Source: an uncultured Verrucomicrobiota bacterium (GTDB taxonomy: Bacteria > Verrucomicrobiota > Verrucomicrobiia > Verrucomicrobiales > DEV007). From it: 39,673 nt of DNA. The first letter of the stretch is position 1; each line of letters opens with the position of its first letter. The stretch lies in the NCBI GenBank assembly GCA_902510815.1, contig CABXDI010000010.1, forward strand, positions 1-39,673, read 5' to 3'. Shown in pieces: positions 27,603-36,656 of the stretch. The translations under genes were made by a program, and so were the position numbers. Below the pieces are notes generated by a model. The model searched no databases and was not told where the DNA came from. It saw only the letters and a program-made list of their open reading frames with translations.

Positions 27603-29020
27603 TTAGTAAGAGGAAAAAGAGCATGAGAATATCTTCACTGGATCGTCGAAAATTTCTGCGTGGTTCTGGCGTGGCTCTAGCCTTGCCTTGGTTCGAGTCG
27701 TTCAATAATTTAGCTTCAGCTGCAATCAAGCCTCAAAAACGAAAAAGATTAGCCTGCTTTTATCTTCCTGATGGTGTGCCTATGCCTTTAGAAAATGATC
27801 CATCCTTTAAGGAATGGAGTTGGTTCCCGCACGGAGGTCGCAAAGACTTTATACTGACTAAATGCATGGAAACATTGGCGCCATTACGCCAAGATTTGAC
27901 AGTTTTTTCAGGTTTATCAAATCCAGCCGTTAGGCGTGTGCATGGGCATGCGAATGCGGATCAATTTTTGACTGGTGCTGATACTGGTGCTGACGGAGAT
28001 TATCATAACAGTATTTCGCTTGATCAGGTTTTTGCTGCACATGCTGGAAAGCATACTCGTCACTCTTCGCTTGTTATGTCCACTGATGGCGGAACTGGAT
28101 CGCCTCGGGGTTCACATACGATGTCTTATGACAGAAACGGCAGGCCTATTCCCGCTGAACACAAACCTAAGCGAATTTTTGATATGCTTTTTCTCAAAGA
28201 TGGTCCTGACGCTGCTCACCGACTGGCTCTTAGTCAGAGCGCATTAGACGATTTAATGGCCGATGCCCGTTCTCTTAAGCGTTCACTATCGAAGCGGGAT
28301 CAAGAAACGCTCTCCGAGTATTTACAGTCCGTGCGTGACACGGAAGTGAAAATTGAAAGATCGAAGCGCTGGCTAAATATTCCTTTACCTCAAGTGAATG
28401 TAGATCATCTGAATCTTGACATTACTCCCGAGGATCCTCGTACTTTTGTACAGACGATGTATGAGCTCATTTATCTTGCTTTTAAAACTGATTCTACACG
28501 TGTAGCGACTTACCAGTTCGGACGAGAGAATGGTGTGGGCATCAGTGATTATCTTGCGCGAGCAGTAGGATTCAAGCTGACACATCAGCTTTCCCATGAG
28601 ACCAAGAATCCTGATGGATATAAGAATTTTGGAAAATATTGCAGGTTTATAAATGAAGAGCTCGGTCGTTTTGCGACGCGTCTTAAAAATACTCCTGAGC
28701 CTGGAGGTGAAGGAAATATGCTAGATCATACTGCGTTATTTTTTGGCTCTGCTTCGAGTGCCTTTCATCTTTCACGCAATTATCCACTTATACTTATTGG
28801 TGGACGTAAACTTGGGTTTAAGCATGGTCAATTTCTGAAGTATGGTAAAGGTAATGAGAAAAACCAGTCTACCTCAGGCATTAGTAGTGACTCTGGCTGG
28901 CGAGGTGAGATGAGATATACAGAATTACCGATCTCTAATCTTTATCTAACAATGCTTCACAAATTAGGTGTAGAAACGGACAGCTTTGGAGGGAGTCGTG
29001 AAACGTTGAGTGAGGTATAG
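27599..29020 (+). CDS. DUF1552 Tat-exported protein, copy 1
   Basis: A 473-residue protein whose N-terminus LDRRKFLRGSGVALALPWF is a twin-arginine signal (RR at 16-17), implying export in folded form. The body matches DUF1552: YLPDGVPMP, the LSGLSNP-like FSGLSNP, VHGHANADQFLTG, SLDQVFAAH and the C-terminal LGVETDSFGGS. DUF1552 proteins commonly pair with DUF1592 proteins in PVC bacteria and are structurally compared with the alkaline phosphatase/sulfatase superfamily, but I see no proven catalytic centre. Its start overlaps the stop of the upstream gene (ATGA). An internal ATG at 27623, preceded by AAGAGG, is an alternative start that keeps the Tat motif. Confidence 0.9.
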   Translation: MISKRKKSMRISSLDRRKFLRGSGVALALPWFESFNNLASAAIKPQKRKRLACFYLPDGVPMPLENDPSFKEWSWFPHGGRKDFILTKCMETLAPLRQDLTVFSGLSNPAVRRVHGHANADQFLTGADTGADGDYHNSISLDQVFAAHAGKHTRHSSLVMSTDGGTGSPRGSHTMSYDRNGRPIPAEHKPKRIFDMLFLKDGPDAAHRLALSQSALDDLMADARSLKRSLSKRDQETLSEYLQSVRDTEVKIERSKRWLNIPLPQVNVDHLNLDITPEDPRTFVQTMYELIYLAFKTDSTRVATYQFGRENGVGISDYLARAVGFKLTHQLSHETKNPDGYKNFGKYCRFINEELGRFATRLKNTPEPGGEGNMLDHTALFFGSASSAFHLSRNYPLILIGGRKLGFKHGQFLKYGKGNEKNQSTSGISSDSGWRGEMRYTELPISNLYLTMLHKLGVETDSFGGSRETLSEV

Positions 29021-29074
29021 AATATACTCCCTTTTTATCTTTCAAGCAGATATAAATCAGCTAATCTTTTCTCC

Positions 29075-31666
29075 ATGCTTAGCAGAAAGGTAAATCTTTT
29101 AGTTTTCCAATTTTGTATCACATGTTTTTTCTGTAATCAGATTGCTGGTGCAATTTCTGTAAACACGAAGTCATATGACCCGTCTTGTGGAGTGTCGGTT
29201 AGGATCGATGAGAAAAACAAAGAGGCGGGAAAAGCACTTGTTTTGGAATGGGATACCCTAGAAGGGTCAACGCAATTGTCGTTCAATATTTCGGGTGAAG
29301 GAGCTTTAGTTAGATCAGTCGCTGTAGCCTCAGGTGATAGTAAACCAGTCGTGGTCTTGCGTGACGCTGATCCAATTACTGTGCTATCTATTGGACAACG
29401 TGATCTGAAAAAGCGCGGCGGATGGAACATTTTTTTTGATCCAACCAGTCGTAAACTTAGTAAGTCGGGTCCACTGACGCTCAAACTTAAATCTGTAGCC
29501 GTGCGAAGTGAGGGCAACAGATGTATTGTTGATATTGACGAACTCAGTGGCAGCGCTTTTTCTGGCAACCTTCGTTTTACTCTCTACGCTGGTTGTGAAC
29601 TGATACACCTTCAGTCAATCGTTCAAACTCAAAAAGATGCTTCTGCCATACTTTATCACTCAGGTTTAACCTGTGACCCAAAAGGTAAAGTTGTTTCTTG
29701 GATTGGACTTGATGACAAGCTGCATCGGACTAATGAAATTGACCAACCTGCAAAGCCTGTAAAGGTCCGTCATCGCACGATTGCGTTGGAGACTGATAAT
29801 GGAGCGCTTGCAGTTTTTCCACCGCCTCACCGGTATTTTTATCCACTTGATGAGGCATATAACCTTGGATTTACGTGGAGGGGGAATGACTTTATGAAGA
29901 AGGTTTCAGGATTTGGAATAGGGATTCGTCAAGATCTCAAAGGTGATGATCGTTGGGTTCCTTGGTTCAATGCACCACCTGGCACTCAACAAGAGTTGGG
30001 AATTTTCTGGCTGCCTTCGCTTGATCGTGGAAACAAAATTTTTGATCGTGTTAAAGCTTACACGCACAATGATCGCTTTCCTCAGTTGCCTGGGCATAAG
30101 ACATTTACAAGCCACTACCACATCGAGCACACGACCCGCTTGCTTGAGTTGCGCGAAAAGCGGCAGAATTCTGCCTCTGCCGAAGTGGTCAGTACATCGC
30201 GACAAACTAGGCAAGTTTGGCGGTATTCTTTGAGGCGACCATCCAAGGATTGGATGAAACTTTCCTACAATGATCAAACATGGAAGAAGGGAGAAGGCGG
30301 ATTTGGTAAGAAGGGAACACCGGGACTTAGGCTGGGCACAGATTGGCAAACTCAAGACATATGGTTGCGTAGAAGCTTTAAGCTTAACGATGTTCCAACT
30401 GATAGGCTTAAGCTTTCGTTGTTATACGACGAGGACACTGAGGTTTATCTCAATGGTGTATTGGCCTTTTCGGTGAAAGGTTTCTCCAAGAAATATCGCG
30501 AAGTATCCATTAGTCCAGAGGCCCGGAAAACCCTGAAGAAGGGTGACAACTTGTTGGCTGTTCATTGTTGGAATGACGGAGGAGGGCAGGCCATAGATGT
30601 GGGCTTGGTGATGCCCACGAAAACTGACAATCCCAAAGAAACGTTCAAGCCAGATTTTGTTGATGTTTTTAAGAAGGCTGGTGTCGAGATTGTACATCTT
30701 GCAGAGTTTCATAATCGCCTTGGCCCAAAGAGGCGCGATCCTGAAGAGTCCCTTCCATTGCTTAAGGCAATGCATGATGAGTGCGCTCGCCTTTCAGAGA
30801 ATGACTTTCTTCTTCTTCCGGGTGAAGAACCTAACGTACATCTTGGTGGCCATTGGATTAGTTTTTTTCCACGTCCAGTGATGTGGGTTTTGAAAAGATC
30901 CAAGGGTAAGCCATTTATTGAAGAGCATCCTGAGTATGGGCGGATCTATCATTTAGGCAGTTCCGATGATGTTTTAAAATTAATGGAATTGGAGAAAGGC
31001 TTAATGTGGGCTGCTCATCCACGAATCAAGTCATCCACTGGTTACCCTGATCGCTATAAGAATGAGGAGTTTTTTAAATCTGATCGATATCTTGGTGGCG
31101 CTTGGAAAGCTATGCCTGCTGACCTTTCAAGGCCACGCCTAGGCTGGCGTGTCTTAGATCTTCTTGACGACACTTCAAATTGGGGAGCAAAAAAATATAT
31201 TGTAGGCGAAGTAGATATATTTGAAGTTGATCGAACAACGGAATTTTATGCTCATGCAAATATAAATTATTTGCGATTAGATCATATTCCACGGTTCAAA
31301 GATGGTTGGGACCCTGTCCTTAAAGCATTGCGCGATGGTGCCTTCTTCATTTCAACAGGAGAAGTTCTGATGCCTATTTTTACGATTGGTGGAAAGCAAT
31401 CAGGCGAGACACTTAAAGTTCAGGGCTCCGATATGGCCGAACTCGAAGTGGCTCTGACATGGACTTTTCCAATGTCTTTCATGGAGATAGTTTCGGGTGA
31501 TGGTGAAAAAGTTTACCGCGAGCGGATTGAATTAAATAATTCTGTAGCATTCGGAGAAGAAACTTTTAAAAAAACACTCAATTTAAAAGGGAAATCTTGG
31601 GTCCGTTTGGAGGCATGGGACATAGCCACTAATGGTGTTATCTCTCAGCCTGTCTGGCTGGAGTAA
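29075..31666 (+). CDS. PHP-like metallohydrolase domain split by a galactose-binding jelly-roll insert
   Basis: An 863-residue exported protein (signal peptide about 1-26). Residues 30-340 are a beta-rich N-terminal region of unknown type. TFTSHYHIEHT (HxH at 347/349) begins a PHP-like segment. It is interrupted at about 370-530 by a module that reads like a galactose-binding or beta-galactosidase jelly-roll domain (LYDEDTEVYLNGV, DNLLAVHCWNDGGG). The PHP-like part resumes with VEIVHLAEFH (541-546), LLLPGEEPNVHLGGHW (583 on), AAHPRIKSSTGYPD (near 648) and YLRLDHIPRF (near 730). PHP proteins are metal-dependent phosphoesterases or related hydrolases. The family assignment rests on recalled similarity to PVC proteins, and the substrate is unknown. 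It lies 54 bases after the DUF1552 gene. Confidence 0.75.
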   Translation: MLSRKVNLLVFQFCITCFFCNQIAGAISVNTKSYDPSCGVSVRIDEKNKEAGKALVLEWDTLEGSTQLSFNISGEGALVRSVAVASGDSKPVVVLRDADPITVLSIGQRDLKKRGGWNIFFDPTSRKLSKSGPLTLKLKSVAVRSEGNRCIVDIDELSGSAFSGNLRFTLYAGCELIHLQSIVQTQKDASAILYHSGLTCDPKGKVVSWIGLDDKLHRTNEIDQPAKPVKVRHRTIALETDNGALAVFPPPHRYFYPLDEAYNLGFTWRGNDFMKKVSGFGIGIRQDLKGDDRWVPWFNAPPGTQQELGIFWLPSLDRGNKIFDRVKAYTHNDRFPQLPGHKTFTSHYHIEHTTRLLELREKRQNSASAEVVSTSRQTRQVWRYSLRRPSKDWMKLSYNDQTWKKGEGGFGKKGTPGLRLGTDWQTQDIWLRRSFKLNDVPTDRLKLSLLYDEDTEVYLNGVLAFSVKGFSKKYREVSISPEARKTLKKGDNLLAVHCWNDGGGQAIDVGLVMPTKTDNPKETFKPDFVDVFKKAGVEIVHLAEFHNRLGPKRRDPEESLPLLKAMHDECARLSENDFLLLPGEEPNVHLGGHWISFFPRPVMWVLKRSKGKPFIEEHPEYGRIYHLGSSDDVLKLMELEKGLMWAAHPRIKSSTGYPDRYKNEEFFKSDRYLGGAWKAMPADLSRPRLGWRVLDLLDDTSNWGAKKYIVGEVDIFEVDRTTEFYAHANINYLRLDHIPRFKDGWDPVLKALRDGAFFISTGEVLMPIFTIGGKQSGETLKVQGSDMAELEVALTWTFPMSFMEIVSGDGEKVYRERIELNNSVAFGEETFKKTLNLKGKSWVRLEAWDIATNGVISQPVWLE

Positions 31667-32030
31667 GAACGTTTTCCATTACTCTAGCATGATGGTGCTG
31701 AGACTCACATGTTCTGTGAAGATTACCTATATTTTTAAATATTGTTTTAGTCAGTGATAGATGAGTCCCACGAACCCGATCCTAATTGGAAGACTCCAAA
31801 AAAATCTAAGTAAAACCTGTTAATAACTGCTCTCTTTGAATTGAAATAGTTTGGAAAAATACAACATTAGTGGTTATGTCCCATGCGGCAAAAAAGATCC
31901 AAGATATCGATTAGATTTAATAAAATCGAATGGTTTCACTAACACTTTAATAGAAAAGTGTACCACTTTTACTGGTATTATAGGTTATAAAAGAACTTCT
32001 TTCTTGAGAACTCGTTAATTATCAGTAAGA
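31667..32030. other. 364-base intergenic region between two plus-strand cassettes
   Basis: No convincing reading frame, tRNA or known RNA is seen. It is AT-rich and holds a 17-base palindrome at 31954-31970, about 60 bases before the next start. It presumably contains the end of the first cassette and the promoter of the second (inference from position). Confidence 0.6.
31954..31970. promoter_or_regulatory. 17-base palindrome, candidate operator
   Basis: AAAAGTG-TAC-CACTTTT has perfect 7-base arms around three bases, 60 bases before the ATG of the DUF1552 gene at 32031. The size suits a dimeric regulator. No second copy was noticed elsewhere, so a chance palindrome in AT-rich DNA cannot be excluded. 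Confidence 0.35.
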
Positions 32031-33299
32031 ATGAAGGATATGCAATCGATTCAGAAAAGGAAGAGTCCTCTTATACACAGGCGAGATATTTTGAAGTCAG
32101 CGGGTTGTTTAGTGATGTTGCCTGCATTAGAAAGTTTTGGTCAAGAAGCTAAGGGCGATGATGCTGTGAAAGCGAATCGGTTGTTTTGTATGAATATTGG
32201 CAATGGCATGTGCTCTGATAACTTCCCGACATCAACCGGCAAAGACTATCAGAGCTCTTCTACTTTCCAACCACTGGAAAAATTGAAGAATGATTTCACT
32301 CTTTGTACGAATTTAAGGAACTACGGGGATCATGAAAGTACGATGTACGCTTTTGCTGAATATTCTGACCACAGAAATCCACAGTTAATTAAAGATTCAG
32401 TTGATGAAATCGCGGCGTCTCATATTGGCAATGACACGCGTATTAGAAATTTGGTTGTTGAACAGAGGCATTCCTATGGCATTTCCTATAAGGGTGGGTT
32501 GCCCATTTCCCCAATCACGAATGGACAAATCTTGTTCGAAACCATATTTGGTAAAGTAGACAAGAAAAAGCGTGCAGAATTACTAGCACTTAAAAAATCT
32601 ATGCTGGATGCTAGTAGAGAGGACGCTAAGAGCATGATGAATAAAGTTTCTGGTGCAGACCGGGTCAAATTAGATGAATACTTTTCCAGTTTACGTGAAT
32701 CTGAAAAGTCTATCCAAAGATCTGAGCGCTGGTTGAATCAAAAACATGTAGATGTTCCATTTCCTGAAAATGTGAAGTTCAAAACTGATGGTCTTACTGA
32801 GTATCTGCAAAAGATTTTAAAGTGTGCCTATTTTAATGAACGTTCAACCTACTTAGATTTACTCTTTCTAGCGTTCAAATACGACATCACTCGAGTAGCC
32901 AATGTTTACGGTGAATGGAATTGGCTTGGTCATCATACGGATTCTCACGCTGTTAAAAGCGAAGCAGGATTTATTAAGAACATTGAGGCTGACCAGGCCT
33001 ACATGATGCAGACAGCTCGTTTCCTAGACAAACTCAAATCGACTAAAACAAAAGCTGGTGGAACCTTACTAGATCAGACTGTTTGTTTGATCACCAGCTC
33101 CCTGAGTGTCAGTAAAGAAGAAGGCCCGCACGGCAGCAAGAATAACCCTGTAATTGTTGCTGGAGGTGGATTTGAGCATGGTAAACACATTAAGTTCAAT
33201 GGTACGGATAACCGTAACAACGTTTACCTCCCAGCTTTACAGCATTTGGGTTGCGAAATCGAAAGTTTTGCCACCAGCAGTGGATCCGCCAAACTCTAA
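32031..33299 (+). CDS. DUF1552 Tat-exported protein, copy 2
   Basis: A 422-residue DUF1552 protein. The Tat-like leader is IHRRDILKSAGCLVMLPALE (RR at 17-18). DUF1552 marks include NRLFCMNIGNGMC, FQPLEKLKNDFTLCTNL, a helical region ending RESEKSIQRSERWLN and a C-terminal HLGCEIESFATSSG. It is about 50 residues shorter than copy 1 and clearly diverged, with a different middle section (GDHESTMYAFAEYS in place of the VHGHANADQF region), so it is not a recent duplicate. Another ATG three codons in is possible. It precedes its DUF1592 partner by 10 bases, with AAGAG as a plausible ribosome-binding site for that partner. The order is the reverse of copy 1's. Confidence 0.88.
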   Translation: MKDMQSIQKRKSPLIHRRDILKSAGCLVMLPALESFGQEAKGDDAVKANRLFCMNIGNGMCSDNFPTSTGKDYQSSSTFQPLEKLKNDFTLCTNLRNYGDHESTMYAFAEYSDHRNPQLIKDSVDEIAASHIGNDTRIRNLVVEQRHSYGISYKGGLPISPITNGQILFETIFGKVDKKKRAELLALKKSMLDASREDAKSMMNKVSGADRVKLDEYFSSLRESEKSIQRSERWLNQKHVDVPFPENVKFKTDGLTEYLQKILKCAYFNERSTYLDLLFLAFKYDITRVANVYGEWNWLGHHTDSHAVKSEAGFIKNIEADQAYMMQTARFLDKLKSTKTKAGGTLLDQTVCLITSSLSVSKEEGPHGSKNNPVIVAGGGFEHGKHIKFNGTDNRNNVYLPALQHLGCEIESFATSSGSAKL

Positions 33300-33309
33300 G
33301 AAGAGTTAA

Positions 33310-35832
33310 ATGAGGCTCTTGTCCCTGACGGTGATGGCGTGGGCTTTAAGCTCCGTTGTAAATGGTATTGAAAATAATACGGAGTTTGGACGCAGTAAAA
33401 CCTTCTTGAAAAACTACTGTGTCAATTGTCACGGTAATGAAAAGACTAAAGGAGGTCATAATTTTGAAACCTTTAATAATAACGATTGGAACAATCATGA
33501 ATTATTAAATGAAATCTTAACGGTTTTAAAAGAAAATGAAATGCCACCCCGCAAAGCTGAGAAGAAACCTTCAACTAAGGATATGGCAGTAAATGAAGCG
33601 CTCTTGGCCAAACAGTACCTAACAATAAAATCAAAGCTGCCTGGCGTTCTCACGCGTTTAAATAGCGCGGAATATCAGAACACGATAAACGATGCTTTTT
33701 TCACCAAATTTGAAATTAGCAATTACTTGCCTGTAGATAATACTAGAGACGGTTTTGACAATGAAGGAGATAAACTTGTCATGTCACCTTATGCTATGGA
33801 TAGCTATTTCCGAGTTGCTTCAGGAATAGCAGAGAAGGTCGTAGGGGGTATGCCCGAACATTCTACAACCGTTTATACTTATAAAAATTCTAAGGTTCGC
33901 AGATTAGGTAGCAAAGGTTTTGCGTACTATGAGGATACTAATGACGGTTTGACTACAGAGGGTTTCTATTACAAAGACTATTCTCGTGGACTTGGATTCG
34001 CATATGATGTGAGGTTAGCAGGCTACTACGATGTGAAGATCAATGGGCATTTCACGTTTTATGATCGTTCCATTAATTTTCAAGAACGTGATTTCAATTT
34101 CAAAGTTGATCTGGGTAAAGAAAATGAATGGTTGAGAATTACAAGCAATATAAACCCTAAGGTCAGTAAAGAACCACTCAGTACCCATGAGTTTTTATTA
34201 AGTGATAAGGCGAGGGTCCATTTAGAGCCAGGGAATAATCTTACCCTTTATAGTAACAATTATTTTTATCCATTACCTAAGGATCTTAGTAAGCCCGAAC
34301 GTATACCTCCGCTGCCTAAAGATAAGGAGCTATCCGAGGCGCCAAGGGCGAGCTTGCACTTCATCTCGGCTGAAGTTACCGGCCCCTTCTATGAGAGCTG
34401 GCCACCAAAAACCGATTTTTACAAAACATACTATGAAGGCTTGAAGGGCAACGACCCGCACGAGAAATACCAGCAATTCATTAGAAAACTGGCCATTAAA
34501 CTCTTCCGCAGACCTGTGAGTGACAAGGAACTAAAGCGATATACCGATATCGCAAAAAAGAGATATGAAACTGATGAAAATGTTTTCAATGCCGTGCAAG
34601 CGGCCATGACGTCCATGCTCTGCTCACCAAATTTTTTGTATAAATACAAAGGTAATTCTCTAAATCTTGACGATTATGCGATTGCGTCCAGGTTGTCTTA
34701 CTTTTTGTGGAATTCTCTTCCCGACGACCGTTTGATTAAGCTGGCTTCTGAGGGAAAATTGAAGGATTCAAGTGTTCGTTCTGCTGAAGCATTAAGGATG
34801 CTGCAAGACCCTAAAGCTCAACGTTTCTACACTAATTTCACAGAGCAGTGGCTCGAACTTGATAAAGTCGATACTGTCAATCCGCACGATGACATTCTTA
34901 CGCATACGTTTGGAGACAGGCGCGGCGCAAAAATTTCACAACTGAAACCTTTCTTGATGCAGGAAGGGATTGAGTTTCTTAAGGTGATCTTGAATGAGAA
35001 TTTAAGTCTTCTGAATTTCATTGATTCTGATTTTGTTGTGATCAATAAGCCGTTGAATCAAATTTATGAATTGAAACTTCCTGAAGAAGAGAAATTGCCA
35101 AAAGGATCTGATCAAAAAGGCCATGAAAGCGAGTTACCGCCTCCAAATGACTTTCGAAAAGTCATGCTTGATAAAGAATCCCGTCGTGGTGGCCTTCTAA
35201 CACAGGCTGGTGTTTTGATGATGACCACTAATGGCGAATTCACTAACCCATTTTATCGAGGCGCATGGGTCGCTAAAAATATCTATGGAGATAAATTATC
35301 ACTCCCTGCCGATCTTGAAGTAGGAGCTCTTAAAGCGCCTACGGAAACATTCACGATTAAAGACAATATTAATGAGCACCGCAATAATCCGCAATGTTCC
35401 TCCTGTCATAGTAAGATGGATCCTTTTGGTTTAGCCATGGAAAATTTTGATGTGTTAGGTCGTTATCGAGAGAATTACCAGACGTTTGTCGTGACCAAAA
35501 TACCCGAAGAAAAAAAAGAAGGTAAAGTGGTGAAGAAAGAAAGCATCACCCGTAAATTTGTTGAAACTACTAAGGTCGAATCTGACGCAATTCACCGTGA
35601 TGGTCGCGCTATCGATGGCATGGAAGGTCTTAAAAGACTGATGCTGGAAGACAAAGATAAAATTGCTAGGAATTTACTTACCAAACTTTCCGAGTATGCG
35701 ATGGGAAGAGAGATGAATTATGCCGATTCAGAGATTATTAATCGTCTTTTAAAAGCTTCAAAGGAGAATAATTACAAATTGCGTGATCTGATAGTTAGCA
35801 TCATTGCTGACGAATCATTCACAAACCGATAA
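33310..35832 (+). CDS. Planctomycete-type cytochrome protein (DUF1587/1592/1588/1585), copy 2
   Basis: An 840-residue exported protein (signal peptide about 1-20). It has CVNCH (37-41), ENEMPPRKA, the DUF1587 element LTRLNSAEYQNTINDAF, a beta-rich middle (about 200-370), DUF1592 (ASRLSYFLWNSLPDDRLI), DUF1588 (RRGGLLTQAGVLMM, CSSCH at 696-700, SKMDPFGLAMENFD) and DUF1585 (LSEYAMGREMNYAD). After the second haem-type motif it carries a Lys/Glu-rich insert (about 729-755, KIPEEKKEGKVVKK) that copy 1 lacks. The polyproline run of copy 1 is also absent. It is probably co-transcribed with the DUF1552 gene 10 bases upstream. Its role is unknown, as for the rest of the family. Confidence 0.9.
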   Translation: MRLLSLTVMAWALSSVVNGIENNTEFGRSKTFLKNYCVNCHGNEKTKGGHNFETFNNNDWNNHELLNEILTVLKENEMPPRKAEKKPSTKDMAVNEALLAKQYLTIKSKLPGVLTRLNSAEYQNTINDAFFTKFEISNYLPVDNTRDGFDNEGDKLVMSPYAMDSYFRVASGIAEKVVGGMPEHSTTVYTYKNSKVRRLGSKGFAYYEDTNDGLTTEGFYYKDYSRGLGFAYDVRLAGYYDVKINGHFTFYDRSINFQERDFNFKVDLGKENEWLRITSNINPKVSKEPLSTHEFLLSDKARVHLEPGNNLTLYSNNYFYPLPKDLSKPERIPPLPKDKELSEAPRASLHFISAEVTGPFYESWPPKTDFYKTYYEGLKGNDPHEKYQQFIRKLAIKLFRRPVSDKELKRYTDIAKKRYETDENVFNAVQAAMTSMLCSPNFLYKYKGNSLNLDDYAIASRLSYFLWNSLPDDRLIKLASEGKLKDSSVRSAEALRMLQDPKAQRFYTNFTEQWLELDKVDTVNPHDDILTHTFGDRRGAKISQLKPFLMQEGIEFLKVILNENLSLLNFIDSDFVVINKPLNQIYELKLPEEEKLPKGSDQKGHESELPPPNDFRKVMLDKESRRGGLLTQAGVLMMTTNGEFTNPFYRGAWVAKNIYGDKLSLPADLEVGALKAPTETFTIKDNINEHRNNPQCSSCHSKMDPFGLAMENFDVLGRYRENYQTFVVTKIPEEKKEGKVVKKESITRKFVETTKVESDAIHRDGRAIDGMEGLKRLMLEDKDKIARNLLTKLSEYAMGREMNYADSEIINRLLKASKENNYKLRDLIVSIIADESFTNR

Positions 35833-35906
35833 TATATAATTACTTTATCAGTTATGGAACAAAGTCAGTTGTTCGGGGATCGTGCGGGGCGACTCGGGGA
35901 TTAGGC

Positions 35907-36656
35907 TTACCCGTATTGTTCCCGGTACTTCTTGGGAGTTAACGTCATTCGCTTGCGAAATTGCGCAGTGAAGGCACTTTGGTCGCAGAACCCGAGTTCA
36001 TAAGCTATGTCGGAGAGGGAGCGATCGGTTTCCCTAAGCTCTTCGCAAGCTCGCTCGATGCGGGAGCGCATCATGAATTGCTGCGGAGTTAGGCCCGTGG
36101 CTTCCTTGAACCTGCGGTTGAGTTGGCGGTGAGACATCCCGTTTGCCGTCGCGAGATGCTTGATGTTCGGAGTGTTGACATCCTCCGTCCGCAACTGATC
36201 GATGATGGACTCCATTTTATCGTCTCGAGTCAACCTGAGGTCGTTCTTGTCATATCTTTGCACCGTTCCCATCACGCCGATAGGTTGATCTTCCTTGTTC
36301 ATGATTGGGAACTTGTTAGTCAGGTACCAAGCGGGAATGCCCTGAAGGTTTAGGAATAGTTCGACCAGGCCGGTCATGGGCTTGGATTCCCTGACTATCC
36401 ACTCGTCGTCCTTTCTGAATTTCTTGGCCAAGGGCTCGGGAAAAAGTTCGAAATCATTCTTTCCCAATAGTTCCTTCTGTGATTTTAATCCGAGTCTTTG
36501 ATAGAAATTTGGGTTGGCGGATATTAAACAGAAATCCAGATCTTTTACAAAAAAAGAAATACCCAAAAGTGTATCAAAGATACTAAGAAAATTGGGTATT
36601 GAATGAATGTCTTCCAAAATGATTTTTTGTTGATTTAGGACATTAGGATTTTTCAT
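35907..36656 (-). CDS. PAS-domain AraC-family transcriptional regulator
   Basis: A 249-residue cytoplasmic regulator. Residues about 20-140 form a PAS sensor domain: LLGISFFVKDLDFCLISANP, then NDFELFPEPLAKKFRKDDEW and VMGTVQRYD. Residues about 160-249 are an AraC-type double helix-turn-helix: IKHLATANGMSHRQLNRRFK, LTPQQFMMRSRIERACEEL, SLSDIAYELGFCDQSAFTAQ and LTPKKYREQYG. The ligand is unknown. It diverges from the frame at 36864, whose first codons resemble a DHDPS-family aldolase or lyase; in PVC bacteria such regulators often sit beside the operon they control (inference). The HTH-coding half is visibly richer in G+C (36 of 60 bases at 36061-36120) than the start of the gene (15 of 60 at 36541-36600). 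Confidence 0.92.
   Translation of the reverse strand: MKNPNVLNQQKIILEDIHSIPNFLSIFDTLLGISFFVKDLDFCLISANPNFYQRLGLKSQKELLGKNDFELFPEPLAKKFRKDDEWIVRESKPMTGLVELFLNLQGIPAWYLTNKFPIMNKEDQPIGVMGTVQRYDKNDLRLTRDDKMESIIDQLRTEDVNTPNIKHLATANGMSHRQLNRRFKEATGLTPQQFMMRSRIERACEELRETDRSLSDIAYELGFCDQSAFTAQFRKRMTLTPKKYREQYG

Noticed and set aside
29906-30355. 149-codon minus-strand frame within the PHP-like gene
   Set aside because: The opposite strand has a continuous, recognisable protein; no start signal or domain supports this frame.
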